Source of the DNA: Porphyromonadaceae bacterium UBA2751
GTDB taxonomy: Bacteria > Bacteroidota > Bacteroidia > Bacteroidales > Muribaculaceae
Assembly: GCA_002353285.1 (NCBI GenBank)
Contig: DEJJ01000032.1
Span: 145,459-209,458 of the forward strand
DNA length: 64,000 nt
Direction: 5' to 3'
This document shows positions 26,201-34,156 of this stretch, in pieces. Both the position numbers and the translations under genes were made by a program. The notes under the pieces are model-generated. The model was not told the origin of the DNA. It did not search any database and worked only from the letters and a program-made list of their open reading frames with translations. Every line of letters begins with the position of its first letter. The first letter of the stretch is position 1.

Positions 26201-27101
26201 AGTGGCTACAGTGACCTACGACAATAGTCTGCGCACCTTCGTGGTCACTGCCACCGACGACCCGGCAATGATTGGCAAGTCGGCAACTATCACTATCACC
26301 ATCAACGGCATTGAGGAAACATGCCAGGTGACGGTGGGTGGCGAGGTCTACCCCATCACAATTGCGGGAACCAAGGTAAATTCGGTCAATCAAGACGACG
26401 TGCTGGGCGACGGCAAGGTGCGATATGCCGCCGGCACACTCTACCTCAATGGTGTGCAAGCAGTCATGGGAAGCCAAGACGCTTTGCGCTTCACTGCAAG
26501 TGAGACACTGCCTGTGCTCAACATCGATGTTGAGGGCGAAAATATGCTCCATTCCAATAATGGTGTGGGCATTTCGCTGCAAGGTGACGCAATAGTTTCG
26601 GGCACTGGAACTCTCATTGGTAGTGGTGCCTACTACGGACTTCTCGGCTCGAGTGCCAACCTCACAGTGACCGAAGGTGCCCTTGTTCACACCGTAGGCA
26701 ATTCCATTGGTATGCGCATAGGTTCACTTTATGTAAATAGCAAGAATGCACAGGTTAAAACAAATGGTTTTAACAACAGCTCACTATTAGTAGTTAATAA
26801 AGACCTGTGGGGCACCATCACCGAGCCGGCTGGTGCCTATCTCGATGCCGATGGCTACGTGAGCCTGGGTGGCAACGTAGTAAAGAACCAGTATGTTGTC
26901 ATTAACGGCATTGCCAGTCAATCGGCTATCCCCGGCGACGTGAATGGCGACGGCAACGTGACCAGCGTCGACGTGACAGCCCTCTACAACTGGTTGCTCA
27001 ACAACGACGACAGCGCAATTGTCAATGGCGACCAAAATGGCGACGGGTCTATCACCAGTGCCGATGTCACCATTGTCTACAACATCCTGCTGGGCAACTA
27101 A
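23289..27101 (+). CDS. Large secreted beta-helix protein with C-terminal dockerin-like repeats
   Basis: The 1270-residue protein has a long signal peptide (cleavage near MAQA). A region of about 35-370 is rich in short beta-strand repeats (VHAHDVNITGGKVYVTQ, INNANVRAIGGKNGVM) suggesting a right-handed beta-helix like carbohydrate-binding Cthe_2159-type proteins. Ig/Big2-like domains follow (about 930-1015, ISPAQATLDLGQSLSLE), then another beta-helix segment (1025-1190). The end carries two calcium-binding dockerin type I loops, GDVNGDGNVTSVDV and GDQNGDGSITSADV. No cohesin partner is in the window. A surface glycan-binding or adhesive role is inference. Confidence 0.65.
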   Translation: MDTLFKKKRSRGLLPAWLLATLMMLLCPAMAQAVEYVSLNTGGGYTHSYLVSNCTGKHVTVKGTGTVTLNVSGELNIKELFAPTATVNIVLSNSAMFRIEQDADNENAAVNCKNITITNSSGASQGHVIVTAPHNGIAIQEDGKVQVNYLSLLSVTSHTASAVIAQNNSVLEVNNGLLSLKGATCAFRPWDQNFVTGIFTVKGSYSNVEVRGSIGGDCTIQSFNVEGCSYMNIIGNNRETAVHAHDVNITGGKVYVTQTGGTPQYTDAHGLFATENATISYCQLEANSAAGHAIRVQGPLVINNANVRAIGGKNGVMTWSAQLLGNAENSNVLAVGNEYGFYSQSTIDIASHSLIGRGATSGVTASVINVSPQPGCSYQAYGTYPFLALKQYNLSPAINLLRPTRIIGSLSPSNTNSTYEGGSAINYNIPSVSTDPCKVFARPNGTTLYSGLVDLKQPHIYNISGSGYGDFGLLNSGQTKITYSGRTETFDFSPLNPYLTYNSPTKTVKLYKKQHTNTSGTSNEKILVQQWEGSTMSNLSRTFYAADVDYLFWCEVSLDAYDGVLETNQYLVQKAANTATPVKPILILSNNTIRVTNGRADQEYAVVPQSQWSTYLSDITSPGQSLETWWVNSVKPTANGAVNLTGLGTQGEINHVITRYKETAGMRAGSIHRNSEIFYGSSVQVRGAELELTAVGNNFVTPDFENTYSTKLNGVIKVEAKPIPANATNYQGVLGSSWACTYMQDGVLPFKFYANSACTTPLDNNTLYTTVYAKANREGYKWSLFADVYSEDPENDNIATAKVEVNISDANGVFRPYKLIVNHGEDLTTHSTTVTGIPFEIVPANATFDGEVDVVFQRAIGPFPSWAQQTNRIPTFVVDKTNRTIDMIPNTQPMLYDHNYRFTVRHMVNGTTYGSGMLSVQVVRAPLSSFNISPAQATLDLGQSLSLEITSELPEAWREYENPTMASSNEQVATVTYDNSLRTFVVTATDDPAMIGKSATITITINGIEETCQVTVGGEVYPITIAGTKVNSVNQDDVLGDGKVRYAAGTLYLNGVQAVMGSQDALRFTASETLPVLNIDVEGENMLHSNNGVGISLQGDAIVSGTGTLIGSGAYYGLLGSSANLTVTEGALVHTVGNSIGMRIGSLYVNSKNAQVKTNGFNNSSLLVVNKDLWGTITEPAGAYLDADGYVSLGGNVVKNQYVVINGIASQSAIPGDVNGDGNVTSVDVTALYNWLLNNDDSAIVNGDQNGDGSITSADVTIVYNILLGN

Positions 27102-27135
27102 GCCCCATCTATAACGAGGCACTTGCACTATCTCA

Positions 27136-27169
27136 CAATGCCACGCAATGTTCGCACTGCGTGGCATTG
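27136..27169 (+). terminator. Hairpin after the dockerin protein gene
   Basis: CAATGCCACGCA (27136-27147) pairs perfectly with 27158-27169 across a 10-nt loop. The T-run behind it is poor, so it may be a weak terminator or 3'-end stabiliser. Confidence 0.6.
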
Positions 27170-27213
27170 CTACGCTCTTACTCTTAATAAATTTTAATTA
27201 AACTCTTAAAACT

Positions 27214-27244
27214 TTTGTCGTGTGAGGTGTTTTACGTAATTTTG
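27214..27244 (+). promoter_or_regulatory. folD promoter
   Basis: TTTG (27214-27217) and TAATTTTG (27237-27244) with a 19-base spacer, 24 bases before the ATG at 27269. Confidence 0.85.
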
Positions 27245-27268
27245 CACATTAAATTATAAAACAACTAT

Positions 27269-28147
27269 ATGCAATTAATTGACGGAAAGAAAATAGCGGC
27301 TCAAATCAAGGAAGAGATTGCCGCACAAGTAAGAGAAGTTGTTGCAGCTGGTGGGCGACGTCCCAACCTGGTGGGTCTTCTCGTGGGACATGATGGTGGC
27401 AGCGAGAGCTACATGGCATCCAAGACTAAAGCCTGTGAGCAATGTGGCTTTGACTCATCACTCATCCGCATGGACGAGTCGGTGACACAAGAGGAGCTCA
27501 TTGCCAAGATCCAGGAGCTGAATAACGACGACACCGTCGACGGCTTCATCGTGCAACTGCCACTGCCCAAGCACATCAATGAGCAGGACGTGATCGAGGC
27601 TATCGACTACCGCAAGGACGTGGATGGGTTCCACCCAATCAACGTGGGGCGCATGACCATTGGCCTGCCATGCTTTAAACCAGCAACTCCATCGGGAATC
27701 GTGATGCTCCTCGACCGCTACGGCATCGACACGCGCGGTAAGCACTGCGTCGTGCTTGGCCGCAGCAACATCGTGGGCAAGCCCATTGCCAACATGCTCA
27801 TGCAAAAGGCCACTCCTGGCAACTGCACCGTGACAGTGTGCCACAGCGCAACTCCTAACATCAAGGAACTTACTCTCCAGGCCGACATCCTTATTGCCGC
27901 GCTTGGCAGCCCTGAGTTTGTCAAGGAAGACATGGTGAAGGAAGGTGCCGTGGTCATCGATGTGGGCACTACCCGTGTCGAAGACAAGACCCGCGAGCGC
28001 GGATGGCGCCTGTGTGGCGACGTCGACTTCGAGCACGTGGCACCCAAGTGCAGCTACATCACTCCCGTGCCCGGCGGCGTTGGCCCCATGACCATCGTCT
28101 CGCTCATGCACAACACCCTGCTGGCAGCCACCGGCCAAGCCTACTAG
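27269..28147 (+). CDS. folD: Bifunctional methylene-THF dehydrogenase/methenyl-THF cyclohydrolase
   Basis: FolD interconverts 5,10-methylene-, 5,10-methenyl- and 10-formyl-THF in the cytoplasm. The 292-residue length is standard. Motifs are [16 protein letters not shown] (catalytic Tyr/Lys region), [25 protein letters not shown], the nucleotide-binding [16 protein letters not shown], and [16 protein letters not shown]. It lies directly upstream of ftcD, whose product is 5,10-methenyl-THF, so it is well placed to recycle the one-carbon unit from histidine. The pair is separated by a short CTAG array rather than a terminator. Confidence 0.95.
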   Translation: MQLIDGKKIAAQIKEEIAAQVREVVAAGGRRPNLVGLLVGHDGGSESYMASKTKACEQCGFDSSLIRMDESVTQEELIAKIQELNNDDTVDGFIVQLPLPKHINEQDVIEAIDYRKDVDGFHPINVGRMTIGLPCFKPATPSGIVMLLDRYGIDTRGKHCVVLGRSNIVGKPIANMLMQKATPGNCTVTVCHSATPNIKELTLQADILIAALGSPEFVKEDMVKEGAVVIDVGTTRVEDKTRERGWRLCGDVDFEHVAPKCSYITPVPGGVGPMTIVSLMHNTLLAATGQAY

Positions 28148-28158
28148 CAATGCATAAT

Positions 28159-28198
28159 CTAGAAAATCTAGGACTTCTAGATTATCTAGTCAATCTAG
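28159..28198. repeat. CTAG array with exact 9-bp period
   Basis: CTAG occurs at 28159, 28168, 28177, 28186 and 28195, always nine bases apart, in the folD-ftcD gap. Most copies sit in TCTAG or ATCTAG. CTAG is generally rare in bacterial genomes, so five phased copies are notable. Confidence 0.9.
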
Positions 28199-28238
28199 CA
28201 AAAAATAAACAATTAACTATAAAACCTAAAAGAACAAC

Positions 28239-29930
28239 ATGAACCGACTTATTGAATGTGTGCCCAACTTTAGCGAGGGCCGCAACATGGATGTGATTAA
28301 CCAAATTACCGACGTTATTCGCCAGGCTAAGGGTGTGAAACTGCTCGACGTGGACCCAGGTGAGGCAACTAACCGCACTGTGGTAACATTCGTGGGCAGC
28401 CCCGAGGCTGTGGTTGAGACTGCTTTCCAAGCAGTGAAGCGCGCTGGTGAACTCATCGACATGCGTCAGCACCACGGTGCTCACCCACGCATGGGTGCCA
28501 CCGACGTGTGCCCATTGATTCCCATCGCAGGCATCACCCTCGAGGAGTGTGCCGAGCTCGCTCGCAAGCTCGCTGAGCGCATCGCCAAGGAAGCCGAGAT
28601 TCCTTGCTACTGCTACGAGGCAGCAGCGTTCACCCCTGAGCGACGCAACCTGGCTGTTTGCCGCAAGGGCGAATACGAGGCCCTGGCCGAGAAATTGGCT
28701 TCAAAAGATGGCGCCCCCGACTTTGGAGCTCGTCCTCTCGATGAGAAGGTGGCCCGCACTGGTTGCACCGCAGTGGGAGCACGCGATTTCCTCATCGCCA
28801 CCAACTTCAACCTTAACACCACCAGCACTCGCCGTGCTAACGCCATCGCATTCGACGTTCGCGAGAAAGGCCGCCCAGTGCGTGAGGGCAACCCTATCAC
28901 CGGCACTCCCAAGAAGGACGAGAACGGCAACACCATCATGCAGCCTGGCACCCTCAAGGGCACCAAGGCCATTGGCTGGTACATCGACGAATATAAGATT
29001 GCACAGGTGTCGATGAACATCACCGACATCAACACCACTCCACTGCACGTGGCATTCGACGAGGTGAGCCGTTGCGCTCAGAACCGCGGCATCCGCGTCA
29101 CTGGCACCGAGATTGTGGGCCTGCTGCCCAAGCGTTGCCTTATCGAGGCTGGCAAGTACTTCCTTGAGAAGCAGCACCGCTCTACTGGCATACCCGAGGG
29201 CGACATCATCGAGATTGCCATTCACTCGCTGGGTCTCGACGACCTCAAGCCTTTCGACCCCAAGGAGAAGGTTATCGAATATATGATTCAGGACGACAGC
29301 GCCAACAAGCTCGTCGACCTCACCGTCACTGGTTTTGCCGAGGAGACTTCACGCGAGTCACCTGCTCCTGGCGGCGGCACCATCTCGGCCTACATGGGCG
29401 CTCTGGGCGCTTCGCTCGGAACAATGGTTGCCAACCTCTCGAGCCACAAGCCCGGCTGGGACGACCGCTGGAAGGAGTTCAGCGACTGGGCCGACAAGGG
29501 TCAAGCTATCGCCAAGGAATTGCTCCACCTCGTTGACGAGGACACCGAGGCCTTCAACCGCATCATGGCAGCATTTGGCATGCCCAAGAAGACCGACGAG
29601 GACAAGGCCGCACGCAGTGCCGCTATCCAGGACGCCACCCTCTATGCCGCTCAAGTGCCCTTGCGCACTATGAAGGAGTCGATGAAGGTGTTTGAGATTT
29701 GCCGCGCAATGGTTATGGAAGGCAACCCCAACAGCGTTAGCGATGCTGGCGTGGGCGTTCTCGCCGCTCGTGCCGCTGTGCTTGGCGCTGGCATGAACGT
29801 GAAGATTAATGCCGGTTCTCTCAAGGACCGCTCAATTGCCGACGCACTTATCGCCGAGGCCAACGAGTTCATCAAGAAGGCCAATGCCGAAGAGGCCGAC
29901 ATCACCGCAATTGTAGAAACAAAACTTTAA
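28239..29930 (+). CDS. ftcD: Fused glutamate formimidoyltransferase/formimidoyl-THF cyclodeaminase
   Basis: The enzyme moves the formimino group of formiminoglutamate to THF, releasing glutamate, and then deaminates it to 5,10-methenyl-THF and ammonia. The 563 residues hold the formiminotransferase N and C subdomains (1-320), with HGAHPRMGATDVCP placing a His at position 82, the number of the catalytic His in mammalian FTCD. The cyclodeaminase domain (about 360-563) starts with ESPAPGGGT (373-381). Some Bacteroides carry the two activities as separate proteins; here they are fused, as in mammals and Porphyromonas. hutU follows after a 10-bp-repeat spacer. Confidence 0.95.
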   Translation: MNRLIECVPNFSEGRNMDVINQITDVIRQAKGVKLLDVDPGEATNRTVVTFVGSPEAVVETAFQAVKRAGELIDMRQHHGAHPRMGATDVCPLIPIAGITLEECAELARKLAERIAKEAEIPCYCYEAAAFTPERRNLAVCRKGEYEALAEKLASKDGAPDFGARPLDEKVARTGCTAVGARDFLIATNFNLNTTSTRRANAIAFDVREKGRPVREGNPITGTPKKDENGNTIMQPGTLKGTKAIGWYIDEYKIAQVSMNITDINTTPLHVAFDEVSRCAQNRGIRVTGTEIVGLLPKRCLIEAGKYFLEKQHRSTGIPEGDIIEIAIHSLGLDDLKPFDPKEKVIEYMIQDDSANKLVDLTVTGFAEETSRESPAPGGGTISAYMGALGASLGTMVANLSSHKPGWDDRWKEFSDWADKGQAIAKELLHLVDEDTEAFNRIMAAFGMPKKTDEDKAARSAAIQDATLYAAQVPLRTMKESMKVFEICRAMVMEGNPNSVSDAGVGVLAARAAVLGAGMNVKINAGSLKDRSIADALIAEANEFIKKANAEEADITAIVETKL

Positions 29931-29950
29931 ATGATTAATTGAAACTATCG

Positions 29951-30040
29951 AATTCCTAGTCACTCCTAGCTATTCCTAGTAATTCCTAGTCATTCTTAGT
30001 AACTCATAGTAATTCATAGTAACTCCTATCAACCCCTATA
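29951..30040. repeat. 10-bp tandem array, unit ATTCCTAGTA, eight to nine copies
   Basis: CTAG falls at 29956, 29966, 29976 and 29986, followed by degenerate TTAG, ATAG and CTAT copies in the same 10-base phase. The array fills the ftcD-hutU gap and stops just before the hutU ATG. The same unit in reverse orientation recurs at 63961-64000. Confidence 0.95.
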
Positions 30041-30045
30041 AAAAA

Positions 30046-32046
30046 ATGACAAGAGAAGAATTCATGGCCGACATCAGGGCTGGTATCCCCGATGTATTGC
30101 CCGAGCCAATGCCCTATGATCCAGAGATTAACCATGCGCCCAAGCGCAAGGACATTCTCAACCCCGAGGAGAAGAAACTCGCACTGCGCAATGCACTGCG
30201 CTACTTCCCCGCTAAGCACCACGCCACTCTCCTGCCCGAGTTCCGCGACGAGCTCGAGCGCTATGGCCGCATCTACATGTATCGCCTGCGTCCACGCTAC
30301 GAGATGAAGGCTCGCCCCATCGACGACTACCCTCACAATAGCCGTCAGGCAGCCGCCATCATGATGATGATTCAGAACAACCTCGACAAGGCTGTTGCTC
30401 AGCATCCTCATGAGCTTATCACCTACGGTGGCAATGGTGCCGTGTTCCAGAACTGGGCTCAATATCGCCTGGTGATGAAATACTTGAGCGAGATGACCGA
30501 CGAGCAAACTCTCGTTATGTATAGCGGACATCCACTGGGTCTATTCCCATCACACAAGGATGCTCCACGCGTGGTAGTTACTAATGGTATGGTAATCCCC
30601 AACTATAGCAAGCCCGACGACTGGGAGCGCATGAACGCCCTCGGTGTCAGCCAGTATGGCCAGATGACAGCCGGCTCTTACATGTACATTGGCCCTCAAG
30701 GCATCGTGCATGGCACCACTATCACCGTGCTCAACGCAGCCCGCAAAGTGATGGGCGATGAGCGCAAGAAGCGCATCCCATTGTTCGTCACAGCAGGTCT
30801 TGGCGGCATGAGTGGTGCTCAGCCCAAGGCTGGTAACATCGCCGGCGTGGTGAGCGTTACAGCCGAAATCAACCCTCTTGCAGCACGCAAGCGCTACGAC
30901 CAGGGTTGGGTTGACGAGTTGCACGAGAACCTCGACGAGCTCATCCCAGCAATCCGCAAGGCTGTTGAGGAGAAGAAAGTGGTTTCGATGGCCTATGTAG
31001 GCAACGTCGTTGACCTGTGGGAGCGCCTTGCCGACGAAGGCATCCATGTTGACCTGGGTAGCGACCAGACATCGTTGCACAACCCCTACGCTGGTGGCTA
31101 CTATCCCGTGGGCTACAGCCTCGAGGAGTCGAAGCGCATGATGGCCGAGGAGCCCGACCGCTTCAAGGAGTGCGTTTTTGAGTCGCTGCGCCGCCAGGTA
31201 GCTGCTATCAACCGCTTGACTGCCGATGGAATGTACTTCTTCGACTACGGCAACGCTTTCATGCTCATGGCAAGCCGTGCTGGTGCCGACATCATGAAGG
31301 ATGAAACCCACTTCCGCTATCCAAGCTACGTTCAAGACATCATGGGTCCCATGTTCTTCGACTATGGCTTCGGTCCTTTCCGCTGGGTTTGCACCTCGTG
31401 CGACCCTCACGATCTGGAAGTTACCGACCGCCTTGCTGCCGAGGTGCTCGACGGCATGATGAGCACCGTGACCGACGACATCAAGGGTCAGCTTGCCGAC
31501 AACCTGCACTGGATTCGTGAAGCTGGCAAGAACCACCTTGTGGTTGGTTCGCAAGCACGCATCCTCTATGCCGACTGCGAAGGCCGCACTAAGATTGCCT
31601 TGGCATTCAACGACGCCATTCGCCGCGGCGAAATCAGCAAGCCTGTTGTCCTGGGCCGTGACCACCACGACGTGAGTGGCACCGACTCGCCATTCCGCGA
31701 GACCAGCAACATCTACGACGGCTCGCAGTTCTGCGCCGACATGGCTGTTCACAACGTGATTGGCGATGCCTTCCGCGGTGCTACATGGGTGAGCCTGCAC
31801 AACGGTGGCGGTGTTGGTTGGGGCGAGGTCATCAATGGTGGCTTCGGTATGGTAATCGACGGTAGCGATGAAGCCGACCGTCGCATCCGCCAGATGCTCC
31901 TGTGGGATGTGAACAACGGCATCGCCCGCCGCTCATGGGCCCGCAACAATGGCTCAATGGACGCCATCCGCCGCGAGATGGAGCGCACCCCAGGCCTCCA
32001 GGTAACCATGCCCAATCTCGTCGACGACGCCCTCCTCGAGCAGTAA
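30046..32046 (+). CDS. hutU: Urocanate hydratase
   Basis: Urocanase adds water to urocanate using tightly bound NAD+ as electrophile, giving imidazolonepropionate. The 666-residue form is longer than the 550-residue proteobacterial enzyme and is typical of Bacteroidetes. Conserved segments include ITYGGNGAVFQNWAQYRLV (NAD-binding), YSGHPLGLFPS, MTAGSYMYIGPQGIVHGT, TAGLGGMSGAQPKA and, near the C-terminus, SLHNGGGVGWGEVINGG. It follows ftcD in the same direction with no terminator between, but hutH and hutI lie 10 kb downstream. A strong terminator follows. Confidence 0.97.
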   Translation: MTREEFMADIRAGIPDVLPEPMPYDPEINHAPKRKDILNPEEKKLALRNALRYFPAKHHATLLPEFRDELERYGRIYMYRLRPRYEMKARPIDDYPHNSRQAAAIMMMIQNNLDKAVAQHPHELITYGGNGAVFQNWAQYRLVMKYLSEMTDEQTLVMYSGHPLGLFPSHKDAPRVVVTNGMVIPNYSKPDDWERMNALGVSQYGQMTAGSYMYIGPQGIVHGTTITVLNAARKVMGDERKKRIPLFVTAGLGGMSGAQPKAGNIAGVVSVTAEINPLAARKRYDQGWVDELHENLDELIPAIRKAVEEKKVVSMAYVGNVVDLWERLADEGIHVDLGSDQTSLHNPYAGGYYPVGYSLEESKRMMAEEPDRFKECVFESLRRQVAAINRLTADGMYFFDYGNAFMLMASRAGADIMKDETHFRYPSYVQDIMGPMFFDYGFGPFRWVCTSCDPHDLEVTDRLAAEVLDGMMSTVTDDIKGQLADNLHWIREAGKNHLVVGSQARILYADCEGRTKIALAFNDAIRRGEISKPVVLGRDHHDVSGTDSPFRETSNIYDGSQFCADMAVHNVIGDAFRGATWVSLHNGGGVGWGEVINGGFGMVIDGSDEADRRIRQMLLWDVNNGIARRSWARNNGSMDAIRREMERTPGLQVTMPNLVDDALLEQ

Positions 32047-32063
32047 TACAAAAACACATCATT

Positions 32064-32104
32064 AACAAAACAGCCTTCATCTTATTAATGAAGGCTGTTT
32101 TGTT
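32064..32104. terminator. Bidirectional terminator between hutU and the LytTR gene
   Basis: A perfect 17-bp stem (32064-32080 against 32088-32104) with a 7-nt loop carries AAAA and TTTT at its base. It serves the convergent hutU and LytTR genes. Confidence 0.92.
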
Positions 32105-32119
32105 ATTCTAAAGGGAGTA

Positions 32120-33031
32120 TTAACGATTGTCTTTGTTTTGTGCTAAAGCTTGTTTCACGCTTGATATATTACTTCGTGACACTGGTATTGAATCATTACA
32201 ATGCTTTATTAGCAGTTGCATTGAGCCAGCCTTTGAAATCACTTTCTCAACTTGCCATAGATTTACCAGAAAAGCCCGGTGGCATCGCACCACCATAGGA
32301 TAATCTATCAGCATCTTTTCTACTTGCTTTGATGTTACTCGAAGCATATCACTCACAACTTTACCTTCATGGATTTGCAAAACTTTCACATAGTTTCCCA
32401 CCGACTCTACATATAGCAAATTGGGGACATGCAAAGTTACCACATCACTAGTGGTGCCTGAAAGTTGAATAGTTGATACAGGTTGAGCATTTTCGCTGGT
32501 TAGAGTCGTCTTCTCCTGTAACTTGACAACACTCTTCTCTTGCTGCAATCGCTGCAACTGTTCATTCATCTGCTTCATTTCCTCAAGTTCAGCGGCAAGA
32601 TACTTGCCTCGAAACTTGAAACGCCAGTAAATGCCAATGAGAAATGAGCAAAATGCCATAATCACAAGTGTCTCAAAGAAATTGCCCCATGAGAGGTGAT
32701 TACCGTCAACCTTGTCGCTGAGCACGAAATGGCGATACTGGCATATCATGAGTGAAACGAGCGGTGTGTTGATGAGCTGGAACCACAGGTTGCGACTGAT
32801 GATATAATCCACCCCACGATCAAGAGAGCCTGGTCGTTTGAGCAGGTAAACCAATATTGCCTCGGTGAGAATGCAGGACAATATTCCAAGGCCTCCTACC
32901 ACTATCAGGTGTGCATAGGCTTGCCACTGCCACACATCAAGGCCAAAAGGCTTGAAAATTGCCAGTACCACTACCGCAAAACACACGCTGATAATGCGAA
33001 TTTTTATTGTTTGTCTCTTTTCTCCATTCAT
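32120..33031 (-). CDS. Membrane-anchored LytTR transcription regulator
   Basis: The 303-residue protein has four N-terminal membrane helices (about 10-130), a coiled-coil-like linker (AELEEMKQMNEQLQRLQQEK) and a C-terminal LytTR DNA-binding domain (about 195-295; LLYVESVGNYVKVL, VVRCHRAFLVNLWQVEKV). There is no receiver or kinase domain. The longer frame to 33061 is rejected because its first codons lie in a perfect promoter; the ATG at 33031 is eight bases behind the -7 box, so the leader should be only a few bases. It is divergent from the LiaF-like, BamE-like, CAT-like, TonB-receptor run, which it may regulate. Confidence 0.85.
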   Translation of the reverse strand: MNGEKRQTIKIRIISVCFAVVVLAIFKPFGLDVWQWQAYAHLIVVGGLGILSCILTEAILVYLLKRPGSLDRGVDYIISRNLWFQLINTPLVSLMICQYRHFVLSDKVDGNHLSWGNFFETLVIMAFCSFLIGIYWRFKFRGKYLAAELEEMKQMNEQLQRLQQEKSVVKLQEKTTLTSENAQPVSTIQLSGTTSDVVTLHVPNLLYVESVGNYVKVLQIHEGKVVSDMLRVTSKQVEKMLIDYPMVVRCHRAFLVNLWQVEKVISKAGSMQLLIKHCNDSIPVSRSNISSVKQALAQNKDNR

Positions 33032-33039
33032 AACAATGA

Positions 33040-33070
33040 CAAAGGTAGTATAAAAAAACAATACAACAAA
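33040..33070 (-). promoter_or_regulatory. LytTR gene promoter, implies a very short leader
   Basis: On the minus strand TTTG (33070-33067), a 19-base spacer and TACCTTTG (33047-33040) match the consensus exactly. The ATG is eight bases further on. Confidence 0.85.
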
Positions 33071-33227
33071 ACTTTCATCGCATTTGTGCTACTGGTCACA
33101 CTTTTACTACCGTTCGTCACAATAGTGTGCAGAATATCCCAGAAACTTGCTGTAACTGTAATTTCGCCGCAATTTTGCAGTCAAAAAAGCGCAGGCAATT
33201 CAGCACTGCATGCAAAAAAGAACGACT

Positions 33228-33788
33228 ATGACACGACGAACAATTATTGGAATCATTTTTATTTTTGCCGCCATGATGAAGCTGGTGAGCATGTGGAGGA
33301 TTTTTCACCTCGACTGGTTCGACTGGATGTGGCAACATCCCTGGGCACAGTATCTGGCTCCTGTTCTATTGCTTTTTATAGGCGTTAAGCTCATTGTGAG
33401 CAGCTACCAGCGCAACCCCAGTCAGTGGCTCCAGCGCCCACTACCTCAAGGAGAAGACGGCAAGCGAATTAGCTGTGCTGTGAGATTTGGAGGCGACGAG
33501 TACGTTTACCACGGCGAGCCGTTTCATGGTGCATACCTCTATGCTTTCTTTGGGGGCTTGCGACTCGACTTGCGCCAAGCAGTAATCACCGAAGATGAGG
33601 AAATAGACATCCACACCTTTGCCGGTGGCATTGAGTTGCTAGTGCCGGCTAGCATCAACATTGAGGTGAAAAGCCGCAGCTTCATTGGTGGTGTGGGCAA
33701 CAAAACAGTAGGTCGATCCATAACCGGCGCTCCCTGTCTCCACATCATCGCCAGTAACATTTTAGGTGGGGTGAGCATTAAGGATTAA
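33228..33788 (+). CDS. LiaF-like membrane protein
   Basis: A 186-residue protein with two N-terminal helices (about 5-25 and 38-57) and a C-terminal domain of the cell-wall-active antibiotic response (LiaF/DUF2154-like) type: FFGGLRLDLRQAVI, IDIHTFAGGIELLVPASINIEV, ILGGVSIKD. Such proteins modulate envelope-stress signalling in Gram-positives; their job in Bacteroidetes is not settled. The ATG at 33228 is preferred over that at 33210 because membrane helix 1 follows it directly. A TAATTTCG or CAATTTTG box lies near 33159-33177. It is divergent from the LytTR gene, a frequent pairing. Confidence 0.65.
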   Translation: MTRRTIIGIIFIFAAMMKLVSMWRIFHLDWFDWMWQHPWAQYLAPVLLLFIGVKLIVSSYQRNPSQWLQRPLPQGEDGKRISCAVRFGGDEYVYHGEPFHGAYLYAFFGGLRLDLRQAVITEDEEIDIHTFAGGIELLVPASINIEVKSRSFIGGVGNKTVGRSITGAPCLHIIASNILGGVSIKD

Positions 33789-33825
33789 AATTTGAGATTA
33801 GTGAAACAATTTAATATTTACGACA

Positions 33826-34152
33826 ATGAAAAACAGCATTATTATTACAACAGTTGCAGCTATCATTATCTCGATAGCTTTGGGCGTGAGTTTAGGCAGT
33901 TGCGTTGCTACACGCGACTCAGCGAAAATAAACAAAGTGGAGATGGGCATGACCAAGAGCGATATCCAAAACCTGCTTGGCACTCCCCTATTCAAGAATG
34001 CCAACGAGAATGGCGAGGAATGGGGCTACCGCAAGCTAGTGGGCGAGATTGCAGGACCTGAGTCAATGATATTCGTCGTTACCTTCGACAACGACGGCAA
34101 GGTAATCGCCTACAACTCGGTCAAGGAGCATCCCTACTATCACCCTTATTGA
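33826..34152 (+). CDS. BamE/SmpA-like lipoprotein
   Basis: A 108-residue protein with a lipoprotein signal (LGSC, Cys26) and a small BamE-like domain: INKVEMGMTKSDIQNLLGTPLF is the typical start, and FDNDGKVIAYN the last strand. BamE-type folds help outer-membrane protein assembly or bind partner proteins. It is 37 bases behind the LiaF-like gene and four bases ahead of the acetyltransferase gene, so all probably share one transcript. Whether it is a real Bam component is open. Confidence 0.7.
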   Translation: MKNSIIITTVAAIIISIALGVSLGSCVATRDSAKINKVEMGMTKSDIQNLLGTPLFKNANENGEEWGYRKLVGEIAGPESMIFVVTFDNDGKVIAYNSVKEHPYYHPY

Positions 34153-34156
34153 AACA

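Noticed and set aside
26930..27101. Cellulosome component because of the dockerin loops
   Set aside because: No cohesin or scaffoldin is visible, and dockerin-like tails are common in non-cellulosomal Bacteroidales proteins.
28159..30040. CRISPR-like array from the regularly spaced CTAG repeats
   Set aside because: Repeat units are only 9-10 bp with no unique spacers, and no cas gene is present.
30550..31800. Long minus-strand frame of 416 codons opposite hutU
   Set aside because: hutU is certain, and the antisense frame has no recognisable domain; it arises from the codon pattern of the GC-richer sense gene.
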